This document shows, piece after piece, positions 55,093 through 64,000 of a DNA stretch of 64,000 nucleotides. Source of the stretch: Paenibacillus sp. FSL K6-1330. Lineage in GTDB: Bacteria; Bacillota; Bacilli; Paenibacillales; Paenibacillaceae. The position numbers were made by a program, and so were the translations under genes. Below the pieces are notes generated by a model that saw nothing but the letters and a program-made list of their open reading frames with translations, was not told the origin of the DNA and ran no database searches. The stretch's first letter is position 1. Each line of letters opens with the position of its first letter. The DNA is taken from the NCBI RefSeq assembly GCF_037976825.1, contig NZ_CP150269.1, forward strand, positions 207,001 to 271,000, read 5' to 3'.

Positions 55093-57882
55093 ATGAAGAC
55101 TCCTGTAGCACCCTCCATTCACACGGAAATTCCGCGCGCGGAGTACCCCAGACCGGATTTTGAGCGAAAAGACTGGTTGAATTTGAACGGCCAGTGGTCG
55201 TTCCGGCTCGATACGGAAGGATCAGATGAGGTACGACAGCAAGCGGGTACGAGTACCGGTGATGACACTACTGCCTTACAGGGCGGAGACGCTAGCCTTT
55301 TTACCTCAGAGATTACGGTGCCGTTCTCTTGGGTTAGTCCCTTGTCCGGGATTGAGCGTAACGAGAAGGGGGTTGGCTGGTATCGTCGGTCCGTGAAATG
55401 GGAGCCGGCGAAGAAGCAGTCCCGAATCTTTCTGCGGTTTGGCGCCGTCGATTATCTGTGTGATGTATGGGTCAATGGCAAGCATGTCGGCTCGCATCAA
55501 GGCGGCTACGGAACCTTTGAATTTGACGTGACAACGGTGTGGGATTCGGCAAAAGATAATACGATCGTTGTGCGTGCAGAGGACTTCGACCATAATTACC
55601 AAGCCCGCGGGAAGCAGGGGTATGGTGAGATCCGGGGCATTTGGCAGCCAGTTTGGCTGGAGGCCCGGCCGCAAACCTACATGGAGCAAGCCATCTTTAC
55701 GACTTCTATTGACGGTCAGATCGAGTTGAAATCCAAGATCCAGGCTCAAGAAGCAGGCGTAGCGACACTCCAACTCTCGTTTGCGGAGGGCTCGGTTACG
55801 CATCAGGTGGAGTGGGAGCTGCAAGAAGGCGCGAATGAACGGACAACGGTATTCCAAGTCCACGAACCGCGGCTGTGGAGCCCCGAAACCCCTCATTTAT
55901 ACGAAGGGGAGCTGCGCCTGGCGGGTTCCTCGGGCGAGGATGTCGTCCATACTTATTTTGGCATACGCGAGATCGGAACGGCGAAGTTTGATGGACGGGA
56001 TTATCGCTGGATTACGCTCAACGGAAAGCCGGTCTATTTAAACGGGACGCTGGACCAATCCTACCACCAGACAGGATTTTTCACCTATCCGACGGATACG
56101 GAGATGCGGGACGAGATCTATCTGATGAAACGGCTTGGACTGAACTTCGTGCGAATTCATATCAAACCGGAGGAGCCTCGCAAGCTGTATTGGGCGGATA
56201 AACTCGGGATTCTGGTGATGGAGGATATGCCATGCTTCTGGGGGAATCCGGATGAAACGGCACGTTCTGCTTATGAACGCGAGGCGCTGGAAGTGATTGA
56301 ACGGGACCGGAATCATCCGTCGATTTTTTCATGGGTCATGTTTAACGAAACTTGGGGACTCCGTACCGACAGTAAAACGACGGGTTTAACGGGCGGAGAG
56401 GAGCAGCACAGCTACTATCTTCCGGAGACGCAGGAATGGGTAAGGGAGAAATACAGATGGGCCAAGGAGCTGGACCCGACTCGGATTGTGGAGGACAATT
56501 CTCCATGCGCTTACGATCATGTGGAGACGGATATCAACACGTGGCATTTTTACATCAATGGGTATGAACCGCTGCGCAATCATATCGAGGAGATTGTCCA
56601 GAAGACTCATCCGGGATCCGAACATAACTATATCGGCGGCAATCAGCAAGGCGATGCTCCGCTCATGAACAGCGAATGTGGAAACGTGTGGGGAATTGAC
56701 GGAGGAGCCGGGGACAGCGATCTCGCGTGGCATTACCGTTACATGCTGAACGAATTCCGGCGCCATGATAAGCTGTGCGGTTTCGTATTTACGGAATTCC
56801 GTGACGTGACAAACGAATTCAACGGCTACTACCGTCTGGATGGGACGGACAAAAAATTCGGGTATGAGGATTTTGTGCCGGGCATGACGATCGCCGACCT
56901 GCACACGCCAGACTTCATCGTGATTGACGCACCGCCTTGCCAGACGCTGGAGCAAGGGGCTGAGGCCGTCATACCGCTGCTGCGCTCCAGTTATTCGGAT
57001 CAATACCATGGACAGAAGCTTATTCTGGCTTGGGAATTATCCTATGATCAGCTCGGAACGAAGGTTGTCGCTGATCAAGGGACCTTGGAAGTGGCCTGGG
57101 ACGGCTACGGTGTTACGCCACTAACGGAATTGAAGCTTCGCATGCCGAAGACCGATGCGGTTGCGATCCTCGGAGTTCGTCTCTTGAATGCTGCGAACGG
57201 TGTGGTAACGCGCAACTTTACAACGTTTGATGTGCGTGGAGGACAGGGACAGGGGAACGATGGAGTGGAAGGCAAAACCGTAAGCATCCCGGTTAACACA
57301 TTCCGTAAACAAAGCTTCGCCTATATGTGGGAGGCCCTTCAAGGCTCCAAAGTGAATGGCGGCGGAGAAGGCCGATTCGTCTATGAGGTGCAGCTGCCAG
57401 ATCATGACGAACAGCCGCTGATCCGCGATATCGAGATTTTCTTCGAGGCTGGCGCGAAACGCTTATTAGCCAGAAATATCGAGGGTGCACGGCATCGCAC
57501 GCACGGAATCGACTTTATGCACGGGGCGTCGGCAGACGTGGAGTATAACCCAAGCACTTATTATATGACGGATGAAGAGCTGCATGAATCCCGTGTATCC
57601 GTGTGGGTGGACGATGTCCAAATCGGCGAGGCTGTGCTCACGGATGATCCGGCCGATAGCCGAGGCGTTCTGTCGTGGCACTATCAGCCGGTCAACAACC
57701 TTCTGGAAGAAGCTGGTTCGTATGGATACTTGTGCCAGTCGCAGGTACCGGGGAGACTCGCGGCAGAGCTTGACCGCAAGCGCAGCTTCAGACTGGAGCT
57801 GCGGGCCGAGGAGGGCGGCATCAGTCTGTACGGACGGAATGCGGGCCGCTATCCGATCGATTTGTTGGTACGGTGCCGGTGA
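55093..57882 (+). CDS. Glycoside hydrolase family 2 protein
   Basis: Cytoplasmic exo-glycosidase of 929 residues (no signal peptide). Jelly-roll sugar-binding domain (about 1-205; PRPDFERKDWLNLNGQWSF), Ig-like domain (about 205-310), TIM barrel (about 310-620) with acid/base Glu in SWVMFNETWGL and probable nucleophile Glu in GFVFTEFRDV. A further beta-rich region of about 300 residues follows. GH2 includes beta-galactosidases, glucuronidases and mannosidases; the sequence alone does not settle which. AAAGGAAAGG precedes ATG. Divergent ArsR-type regulator; terminator at 57923. Confidence 0.9.
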   Translation: MKTPVAPSIHTEIPRAEYPRPDFERKDWLNLNGQWSFRLDTEGSDEVRQQAGTSTGDDTTALQGGDASLFTSEITVPFSWVSPLSGIERNEKGVGWYRRSVKWEPAKKQSRIFLRFGAVDYLCDVWVNGKHVGSHQGGYGTFEFDVTTVWDSAKDNTIVVRAEDFDHNYQARGKQGYGEIRGIWQPVWLEARPQTYMEQAIFTTSIDGQIELKSKIQAQEAGVATLQLSFAEGSVTHQVEWELQEGANERTTVFQVHEPRLWSPETPHLYEGELRLAGSSGEDVVHTYFGIREIGTAKFDGRDYRWITLNGKPVYLNGTLDQSYHQTGFFTYPTDTEMRDEIYLMKRLGLNFVRIHIKPEEPRKLYWADKLGILVMEDMPCFWGNPDETARSAYEREALEVIERDRNHPSIFSWVMFNETWGLRTDSKTTGLTGGEEQHSYYLPETQEWVREKYRWAKELDPTRIVEDNSPCAYDHVETDINTWHFYINGYEPLRNHIEEIVQKTHPGSEHNYIGGNQQGDAPLMNSECGNVWGIDGGAGDSDLAWHYRYMLNEFRRHDKLCGFVFTEFRDVTNEFNGYYRLDGTDKKFGYEDFVPGMTIADLHTPDFIVIDAPPCQTLEQGAEAVIPLLRSSYSDQYHGQKLILAWELSYDQLGTKVVADQGTLEVAWDGYGVTPLTELKLRMPKTDAVAILGVRLLNAANGVVTRNFTTFDVRGGQGQGNDGVEGKTVSIPVNTFRKQSFAYMWEALQGSKVNGGGEGRFVYEVQLPDHDEQPLIRDIEIFFEAGAKRLLARNIEGARHRTHGIDFMHGASADVEYNPSTYYMTDEELHESRVSVWVDDVQIGEAVLTDDPADSRGVLSWHYQPVNNLLEEAGSYGYLCQSQVPGRLAAELDRKRSFRLELRAEEGGISLYGRNAGRYPIDLLVRCR

Positions 57883-57922
57883 TCATGGCAAATACAAACC
57901 ATTAATGTAGAGTATAATACGA

Positions 57923-57974
57923 AGTGGGCTGTCCATTTGTAGTGAATAACTACGTGCCGGGCAGCCCATTTTTT
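57923..57974 (+). terminator. Terminator of the GH2 gene
   Basis: AGTGGGCTGTCC pairs imperfectly with GGGCAGCCCATTTTTT. Confidence 0.75.
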
Positions 57975-58127
57975 ATGGGGATTTTTCGTCTCGATGGTCC
58001 TAAGGTTGGAAATATGGTGTTATCTGATATTCTCGCCTTCTTTGAAAATAACGCCGCTCTCTTTTCTTACTTAGTCTGTGCGTGCAATTATTTCAGTAAA
58101 AAAACTCGCTTGGCCTAGATGGACGCC

Positions 58128-58523
58128 CTAATCCCAATCCATATAAAAATTCACCACGAGCTTTTCTTGCCCACAATCAGGACAATCTAGTGCTGTGTTT
58201 TGGAGATACTCTAAAGGCTTTGATGGCATTGGAGCTGTACAGCGCGGACATACGTAACGGTTCGTATACGTTTGAGAATCTGATCTCATATGTAAATATG
58301 GTTCATTTAGTAGATAGCGGCACTTCTGACATACATACAGACCATCAAAGCAGTCAAAAGTCGAATCCTTCTCATGCATAAACTCTCTGATTCGTTGTCG
58401 ACCGACATCCTCCTTATACCATTCTAAGATGGAAATCAAATTAATATATTGAAATCCAATACCTAAAAACACCTCTTGATTATAAGAGCAGTGACCACAG
58501 CTCAATTTACACGCCTCTCCCAT
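58128..58523 (-). CDS. Hypothetical zinc-ribbon-like protein
   Basis: Protein of 131 residues from the ATG at 58523 (a TTG at 58538 is a possible longer start; neither has a strong ribosome binding site). Four cysteine pairs are visible: CGHC near the N-terminus, CQKC, CPRC and CPDC, spaced like two zinc ribbons. The rest is mixed and slightly acidic. No family is recognised. First of three A/T-rich minus-strand genes, unlike the neighbours in base composition, so acquisition by transfer is possible. Confidence 0.6.
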   Translation of the reverse strand: MGEACKLSCGHCSYNQEVFLGIGFQYINLISILEWYKEDVGRQRIREFMHEKDSTFDCFDGLYVCQKCRYLLNEPYLHMRSDSQTYTNRYVCPRCTAPMPSKPLEYLQNTALDCPDCGQEKLVVNFYMDWD

Positions 58524-58562
58524 AAACTTAACCACCAATCAAGAATAATCTTGTATAAGATG

Positions 58563-59183
58563 TCAACTGATTTTTCTAATAACTATTTTTCTATACATCC
58601 CTTTCAGCATGACGGGTTTATCTTCTTCTATAATTAAATTTTTATTATTTCTTAGGTACAACGCTTCAAAATTCAATCCAATATCTGTTCCTAAGACTTT
58701 AATGAGTGGTCTAAACAACTTTTTTGATAACGAGAGTTTATTGTTACTAGGGGTAAATTTATCGAAAATAACGATCCTTCCTTCTTGTTTTAAAACTCTA
58801 CCCATTTCTTGAAAACACTTGTCAGCATCAGGTACTACGGAAAGAATTAGACTTCCAACCACATAGTCAAACGACATATCGTTGAATGCCATATTTTGAG
58901 CGTCCATTTCTAAAAACTTAATGCGAGAATTCTTGAATTTCGCTCTTGCTTTTCTCAACATATCTGGTGAGAAATCTATAGCCGTTATATCTAAATCATA
59001 ATGGTTCAATAACTCTAAATCAGCTCCTGTACCAACACCGACAAAAAGTATCTTTTGTGTGTTATTGAAGGGGGTCTCTTGGAATATTTGTTTTCGTGTC
59101 TGGAGAAAAATGCTTGAATTGAAAATTTTATCATAAATGGGTGACCAGATTTTATAAATAATTTTATTCCAGTTGTTATTCAT
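58563..59183 (-). CDS. Class I SAM-dependent methyltransferase
   Basis: Cytoplasmic methyltransferase of 206 residues (UbiE/PmtA-like family). Motif I FVGVGTGADLELL, the acidic end of motif II TAIDFSPDML, DAQNMAFNDMSFDYVVGSLILSVVPD and GRVLKQEGRIVIFDKF are in order. Start: ATG at 59183, with CAGGAG about 8 bp upstream; an earlier in-frame start at 59228 has none. The methyl acceptor is unknown; quinone, phospholipid or a small molecule are all possible. Strongly A/T-rich. Confidence 0.85.
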   Translation of the reverse strand: MNNNWNKIIYKIWSPIYDKIFNSSIFLQTRKQIFQETPFNNTQKILFVGVGTGADLELLNHYDLDITAIDFSPDMLRKARAKFKNSRIKFLEMDAQNMAFNDMSFDYVVGSLILSVVPDADKCFQEMGRVLKQEGRIVIFDKFTPSNNKLSLSKKLFRPLIKVLGTDIGLNFEALYLRNNKNLIIEEDKPVMLKGMYRKIVIRKIS

Positions 59184-59445
59184 TAGTTGGTTCTCCTGAA
59201 TGTGATTAATGTTACTTCTGACAATCAAGGGGCTAATGCACGTAGCGGAGTTTTCGATATTCCTTTATGTATTCCATGCTTTGATTCATATAACAATTTC
59301 ACCTAACATTCTTGAATTCACGACGCCGAGAGCCTTAGAGCGCTGCTCTTAAGCTCGCATATGTGTCCCGGCATACGTTTTCTCGCTCTATTCTTCCGGG
59401 ACCGAGGGTCGCTAGGACCGCAGCATGAATGCGGTGTTATCTGAT

Positions 59446-60627
59446 TTAAATACGCTCTTCGATTAAGCTGCGTTTTTCTTTTAGTATAAGTTTAATGGAA
59501 TTCGCTTTCGCGGCCATTTGTTTATGTACTGTAATAATGCAATCAAGGCGGGTAAGTTTTTCTCTGAGTTTAATATTATTAGGCTCGTCTTCTAACTGAG
59601 CCATAATGGAAAAGAACTGTGGGACCTCCCACACACTTCTTAGGGCAGTGCTTAAACAGAATCCATACCTCACTAATCTTATGTCACCCTGCCATCCCAT
59701 ATCTCGCAACCCCTCCAGGTATGCATTATATAAAGAGTTCTGAAACTTCATATATTGGTCAGGCGGAATAATTCCAAGACTCATGTTCACCCCGAATAAC
59801 TTACCCAAGTCTTCGCCAATACCGGATATACTCATGAACTGCCAGTCAATTAGAACGAGTTGACTTTCGCTCTCTTCTTTTTTAACGAGAAACATATTCA
59901 TCTGGCTCATGTCTTGATGTGCCAATACACGCGGCAGCTGTTGGAGCGAGTCTATTGAAGAGTCAATGTTACCGAGCAGATCTTGATACCAAGCCCAAGT
60001 ACTTCGCACATTGTCTGTAGCTATTCGACTTACATACTCCTCCACATTAGGAGCATACATGCGGCATGCAATCGACCATGATTTGAGCCAAGCCCTGCAT
60101 ATCCACTCATGTTCAGGCATCATTTTTATTCCTTTAAGATAGGCCCCATTAAAACGGCCTAATTGTCGGGCGATATATGAAAATTGCTCAACTGTTTTTG
60201 CGTATTCGCCCTTAATATATTCCATCCAGATCCATATGGTACCATCTTGTTGTTCTTCAACCAAATAGCTCTCTGCACCATAAATAGAATCGGGAAGTTC
60301 TCTTAAAACTCCTGACTCAAATACAAGTGCTTCACGTCTCCAGTAGTTGTGATGTTCAAAGTTATCTTTCTCGGGTGTGTCTGGCTTAATGATTTTTAAG
60401 ATAACGCACCACGGCTTCAATTCGTTATATAGCTTTACCAACCCATGCAAACGAAATATACCAGAGGTTGTGAAGTTTGGAGTCTTATAACCAATATCAT
60501 CACAAGTTATTGACACAAGTTCAGCAGTTGAATTTCCATGTATAGATTCAATACAAGCGTTGATCTGGTCAATCTTATCCTCTATAGGTATGTTGGAATT
60601 ATTCTTCAATATAATTTCTGAGTGCAT
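59446..60627 (-). CDS. Aminoglycoside phosphotransferase-like kinase
   Basis: Protein kinase-like small-molecule kinase of 393 residues. The catalytic loop HQDMSQMNMFL (pattern H-x-D-x4-N) and the following metal-binding LIDWQFMSISGIGEDLGKLF identify the APH/choline-kinase superfamily; the N-terminal lobe includes VILKIIKPD. Length exceeds typical resistance APH enzymes (about 260-310), so this may act on a natural product, sugar or lipid head group instead. A/T-rich, alone between gaps of about 220 bases or more. Confidence 0.8.
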   Translation of the reverse strand: MHSEIILKNNSNIPIEDKIDQINACIESIHGNSTAELVSITCDDIGYKTPNFTTSGIFRLHGLVKLYNELKPWCVILKIIKPDTPEKDNFEHHNYWRREALVFESGVLRELPDSIYGAESYLVEEQQDGTIWIWMEYIKGEYAKTVEQFSYIARQLGRFNGAYLKGIKMMPEHEWICRAWLKSWSIACRMYAPNVEEYVSRIATDNVRSTWAWYQDLLGNIDSSIDSLQQLPRVLAHQDMSQMNMFLVKKEESESQLVLIDWQFMSISGIGEDLGKLFGVNMSLGIIPPDQYMKFQNSLYNAYLEGLRDMGWQGDIRLVRYGFCLSTALRSVWEVPQFFSIMAQLEDEPNNIKLREKLTRLDCIITVHKQMAAKANSIKLILKEKRSLIEERI

Positions 60628-60820
60628 TTAATCTATCCCTTTATTTAATTTTTACTTGCATTGATTTTAGATAATGTTTTCTCTACGAATTCACCCATTT
60701 CCCACATAGAACCCAATGGTCAAATTCGTCTAATGCACATATACAGTATATTAGACGAAGAGGAGGCCAATCCTGCTCCATCTCCGACAAGATTGCTTCA
60801 CATGAAAATCAAGCCCTTAT

Positions 60821-60866
60821 AAAAAAGCCAGCGTCATCCCAATGGTTGGATAACGCTGGCTTCTTT
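60821..60866 (-). terminator. Terminator of the M50-like gene
   Basis: AAGCCAGCG pairs with CGCTGGCTT with extended inner pairing; on the minus strand six T residues follow. Confidence 0.85.
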
Positions 60867-60890
60867 TGCCTGTCTTCCGACTAACCTGTT

Positions 60891-61553
60891 TCACCGCTTC
60901 TTCCAGAACAGCTGCAGCGCCATCTTCGCGCACCATAGGGAGAACAGCAGGAACAGCAGCGCCCAGACGAAGGCCGGGAGCACGGTCATGTTAGCCAGGT
61001 TGGAGGCGTCGCCCGCTTGCTTGGGCTGGGTCAGCGCCATGGTCAGGAGGGTTAGCGGACCGACTACAGATTCTTCCAGCACGAGAAAGGCGAGCAGCAG
61101 GTAGTAGAAATTACGGACCTTCTCGCCAAGGAAATAGAAGATCAGATTCACGATCATAAAAATAATGAGCCACCATAATCCATAGCCGGCGCGTACGAAG
61201 AAAATGATCATGATGAGGGCAAGCACGGTAATGGTGATCAGGCCGGTGTCCTGTTTTTTCTTGGCATAGCCGTAGAACATCAGAATGGCGAACAAGGATG
61301 CCGACATATAGCCTGCAAGCGAGACCACAATCGGACTCCAGCCACCGGAAGCCAGCATGGAATAGGTCACGCCGCTGTGATCGGGATTCAGCTCGATGCT
61401 GAGCACCCGTCCCGACATGAGAAGGGTCATGACGGCATGCCCCAGCTCATGGATCATCGTATCCAGGATACGGAACCAGGAAGAGAAGGGGATCAGTCTT
61501 GTCAGAATAGCCGCACCCACTAGAAATAACAATGCTTTCAGCCATTTATTCAT
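60891..61553 (-). CDS. M50-family membrane metallopeptidase-like protein
   Basis: Integral membrane protein of 220 residues, about six helices. The zinc motif HELGH is in helix 2 (IHELGHAVMTLLMSG, about residue 37). The second M50 ligand motif (NxxPxxxLDG) is not visible, so it belongs to the M50B-like group of uncertain activity. GAAAGGACC lies upstream of the ATG. It is divergent from the TerB-domain gene by about 140 bp. Its role may be housekeeping and unrelated to that locus. Confidence 0.85.
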   Translation of the reverse strand: MNKWLKALLFLVGAAILTRLIPFSSWFRILDTMIHELGHAVMTLLMSGRVLSIELNPDHSGVTYSMLASGGWSPIVVSLAGYMSASLFAILMFYGYAKKKQDTGLITITVLALIMIIFFVRAGYGLWWLIIFMIVNLIFYFLGEKVRNFYYLLLAFLVLEESVVGPLTLLTMALTQPKQAGDASNLANMTVLPAFVWALLFLLFSLWCAKMALQLFWKKR

Positions 61554-61691
61554 TCGAAGGTCCTTTCAGCATAAAGTCATTCGCTAGACTATCATTCCGT
61601 CCATTATAATACAGATGAGAAACATGTGAAAATCGATTAGTCCCTATAGGTTAAATGGTATAATTGAAGTTGTGACGGAGGTTCATATTCG

Positions 61692-63665
61692 ATGAAAAAC
61701 GATAAGCCTAACAACGACAATCACATAGAACATATAAGACATACTACGCTCGTGAATGACCAAGGGATTCGTTTTGCTGAATTTGAGCTGGCCGGCGACG
61801 AGCAGGACGTCTCGTTACCGGACAAGCCATCAGATCATCAGGGGCAGGAACCCGTTGATTCTGCTGCCAGAGCGAAGGAATCCCTGATTGTGAAGCCGCA
61901 GGAGCCGCTGGATATGAATTGGGGCGAGGACTTCCGCTACGTGACCAAGGAGCAGCAATTCGTGCAAAAGGCAAGGGAGCTCGCATGGCATGTAGAGGGA
62001 GAGGCCCCTTTTGTAGCTTTCAAAAGCTATTGGCCGACCTACGACCAGATGGCCAGCGACCAGTTCAAATGGTATTTTTACTGGCGGGAGGAAGTAAGGT
62101 CCGGGCGGTACCCGGATACGGACTTATCCTATTTGTTTGTCTATTTTTACGAGCTGATCCATGGCGTGGGCTGGAGCGATCCCCTGCAGGGCTATGCATT
62201 GATGGAGCAGGCGTGGACGGCCTACCGGAAGCGTTATGCCAAGCTGGATACGTACCTGCGGGAGTGGCTATATGATTTTATGATCGTGCATGGTCTGGAT
62301 ATGCCGATCCGGGAAACGTATCAGCGCTTCCCGCGCGTCTTGTCCGCTGAGCTGAAGGAGAAGGAATGGAAGCGTCGGTTCTCTCTCCAGCCCGTGGAGC
62401 TATCATGGGAGCTGCTGCTGGATTTGCTGGATTATGACGTGGAGAAGAGCCGTTTTTACCAGGAGAATGGCCGCAAGGACCTGGAACAGTACGCCCCGAA
62501 GGTGATTGCACTCGTGGACAGTTACTTAGCCAAAATGAAGGGGCAGCGCTTCATCGACCGCTTTCAGCCACGGCCCCGGCAGGTGAAACGGCATTTATTC
62601 CGCAGCGCGGTGTACGATCATGGGTTATACGGGCGAAACGTCGTGCTGACGGTGGTATCCTTAAGCGAGTACGCTCCTCTGCGCTCCTATATAACGGGGC
62701 TGGTTCGCTTGACCGAGAATAAGCTGCGGGAATTGAGAGGCTTTAAGGGACGGCTGCGCGGCCAGGATGCGGTTGAGCCCGAAGTGGAAGAGATCGTCAC
62801 CCGTTATCTGAAAAAAGAGGTTCAGGAGCAGCTGGAGGCTCAGCGCAAACAGGCGATACCGGAGGTTCAGATCGACACAGGGAAGCTGCACAGATTACAG
62901 CGGGAGTCGGACCAGGTCCGCGACATGCTGCTTACGGAGGAAGCCGGGCAGCAGGCTGAGGTGATCAACAGCCAGCCGGTACCGGAGTCTGCTCCGTCAG
63001 TTGGAGCCTCTCCAGGCCACTCCGAAGATGCGGGAACAAGCACTAACATGGCTTCGCCTTCCAAAGGCCGTTCCTCCCGAAAATCGGCGGCGAAGAAACC
63101 GGACGTGTTCCAAGCTGTGATGGATTTTGATGCGGACCCTTATGAGCCGGGCGCCATAGAGGTGCGTGAACAGCTTGACGATGCAGATGTCATCGTTCGT
63201 TCCGTGAACACGGAGCAATCAGAATCAGAAGTAACTAACGGAAGGTCTATGGAGCCATCAGGGAACACTGATGATCGCTCAATGCAATCCATGGGCCCTC
63301 TAGATGAACATTCATCTGAGGCTGGGGGTATCCATGTTATAGACCCGCACGTCGTAGATGAAGAGGCCTTTACAATGATGCCTACAGTAGGAGAGCAGTC
63401 GTGGCAATGGGAGGTAGAGGATGAGGAATGGCAGGAGCTCGCAGAGCGTCTTAATCCCATCCACCTGGAAGTTCTCCACGCCCTCAAGGCGGGACCGAAC
63501 CGGCCGGGGCTGCAGCAAATTGCGGAGAAGGCCGGTTCTATGCCGGCGTTATTGCTCGATGAGATCAATGAGGCCGCGATGGATACCATCGGTGATCTTC
63601 TGATCGATGGTGAGGCCATTACGGATGATTATATAGATATGCTGGAAACATTGAAGTCCGTATAA
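61692..63665 (+). CDS. TerB_N/TerB_C domain protein
   Basis: Cytoplasmic protein of 657 residues. An acidic leader (1-80) is followed by a TerB_N-like domain (about 90-295: QFVQKARELAWHVEGEAPFVAFKSYWPTYDQMASDQFKWYFYWREEVR, then FYELIHGVGW), a middle helical region (about 300-410) and a low-complexity, acidic linker (about 430-570), and a TerB_C-like domain (about 585-650: HLEVLHALKAGPNRPGLQQIAEKAGSMPALLLDEINEAAMDTIGD). Such proteins belong to tellurite-resistance-related and phage-conflict loci with P-loop ATPases and helicases. RBS GGAGG. The gene after it, 62 bp on, is a BrxC/BrxD-type ATPase. Confidence 0.8.
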   Translation: MKNDKPNNDNHIEHIRHTTLVNDQGIRFAEFELAGDEQDVSLPDKPSDHQGQEPVDSAARAKESLIVKPQEPLDMNWGEDFRYVTKEQQFVQKARELAWHVEGEAPFVAFKSYWPTYDQMASDQFKWYFYWREEVRSGRYPDTDLSYLFVYFYELIHGVGWSDPLQGYALMEQAWTAYRKRYAKLDTYLREWLYDFMIVHGLDMPIRETYQRFPRVLSAELKEKEWKRRFSLQPVELSWELLLDLLDYDVEKSRFYQENGRKDLEQYAPKVIALVDSYLAKMKGQRFIDRFQPRPRQVKRHLFRSAVYDHGLYGRNVVLTVVSLSEYAPLRSYITGLVRLTENKLRELRGFKGRLRGQDAVEPEVEEIVTRYLKKEVQEQLEAQRKQAIPEVQIDTGKLHRLQRESDQVRDMLLTEEAGQQAEVINSQPVPESAPSVGASPGHSEDAGTSTNMASPSKGRSSRKSAAKKPDVFQAVMDFDADPYEPGAIEVREQLDDADVIVRSVNTEQSESEVTNGRSMEPSGNTDDRSMQSMGPLDEHSSEAGGIHVIDPHVVDEEAFTMMPTVGEQSWQWEVEDEEWQELAERLNPIHLEVLHALKAGPNRPGLQQIAEKAGSMPALLLDEINEAAMDTIGDLLIDGEAITDDYIDMLETLKSV

Positions 63666-63727
63666 CCGGACGGATTGAAATCGATTGGACTCGTTATGCT
63701 TGTAAGATGCTTGAAAGAGGTGGAACT

Positions 63728-64000
63728 ATGACGAAACTAAAAATACCGAAACGGCTCACAACGGCCCTCGTAAACTCTTTAACGGCAGGGGTTGTGCCGC
63801 GGGTGGGGCTTGAGTTCATCGCCGTCGGCCGGAAGCCGGAGGTGGAGTCGATCCTGCGCGATATGGATAATATCGCCGAGGGCGGCGCTGCTTTCCGCCT
63901 GATTACGGGCCGTTACGGAAGCGGCAAAAGCTTCCTGCTCCAGATCATCCGCAATTACGCGATGGACCGCGATTTCGTGGTGGCGGATGCGGATCTTTCG
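63728..64000 (+). CDS. P-loop ATPase, BrxC/BrxD (DUF2791) type, start only
   Basis: The first 91 codons of an ATPase; it runs off the right edge. The N-terminus MTKLKIPKRLTTALVNSLTAG is followed by RVGLEFIAVGRKPEVESILRDM and Walker A GRYGSGKS (about residue 69-76) with SFLLQIIRNYA, then the VVADADLS strand. This arrangement is that of the BREX ATP-binding family (BrxC/BrxD). RBS AAAGAGGTGG precedes ATG. Directly downstream of the TerB_N/TerB_C gene in the same direction, so the two form an operon-like unit; a helicase is a common third member but is not visible. Confidence 0.8.
   Translation, partial: MTKLKIPKRLTTALVNSLTAGVVPRVGLEFIAVGRKPEVESILRDMDNIAEGGAAFRLITGRYGSGKSFLLQIIRNYAMDRDFVVADADLS

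Noticed and set aside
57924..58118. 64-residue frame after the GH2 gene
   Set aside because: It starts inside the terminator of the GH2 gene and lacks a ribosome binding site.

Overview
The window looks like a chromosomal segment of a Paenibacillus-type Firmicute. The evidence is gene content and style: the rapZ-yvcK-whiA-HPr cluster, the cggR-gapA-pgk-tpiA-gpmI-eno glycolytic operon, a ClpP gene with a CtsR box, YesM/YesN-type two-component regulation of a sugar ABC transporter, SLH-domain and copper-amine-oxidase-like surface proteins, Fur and CggR sites of Bacillus type, and strong AGGAGG ribosome binding sites with frequent GTG/TTG starts. Base composition is intermediate, with one clearly A/T-rich stretch (about 58.1-60.7 kb).

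Layout. 1-2469 (minus): a YvfRST-like ABC transporter and sensor kinase, cut by the left edge. 2781-6998 (plus): glucokinase, rapZ, yvcK, whiA and an HPr-like protein. 7319-10921: an ABC exporter with a response regulator and sensor kinase. 10922-12045 is gene-free and holds hairpins and a 16-bp tandem repeat. 12046-14215 (minus): a GlnPQ-type amino acid importer. 14478-19380: a SIMPL-domain protein, then potABCD for polyamines. 19610-21076: a small membrane gene broken by TGA and a secreted protein. 21622-22454 (minus): clpP and tRNA-Arg. 22825-30060: regulator plus the five lower-glycolysis genes. 30061-30700 holds repeat elements and duplicated terminators. 30702-32552: a CAP/SLH surface protein. 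32854-41247: sensor kinase, AraC-type regulator, ABC importer and FAD oxidoreductase for an unknown carbohydrate. 41475-43527: LysR regulator and a chorismate synthase. 44034-47228: Old Yellow Enzyme, its ArsR regulator, and a lipoprotein flavoprotein of the fumarate reductase type. 47632-50080: TetR regulator and oleate hydratase. 50745-53881: Fur-boxed ferric siderophore uptake. 54013-57882: ArsR-type regulator divergent from a GH2 glycosidase. 58128-60627: A/T-rich zinc-ribbon protein, methyltransferase and APH-like kinase. 60891-61553: M50-type membrane protein. 61692-64000: TerB_N/TerB_C protein and the start of a BrxC/BrxD-type ATPase, cut by the right edge.

Most genes are ordinary metabolism and transport. 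The less explained material is: (i) a family of three nested-hairpin repeats (around 21.4, 30.2 and 30.5 kb) whose arms differ but stay complementary; (ii) a second pair of 70-bp structured repeats near 43.8-44.0 kb; (iii) the TerB/BrxD-like locus at the right edge, a candidate stress or phage-conflict system; (iv) several precise operator-like dyads. All assignments come from reading motifs and family features by eye; no database search was run.
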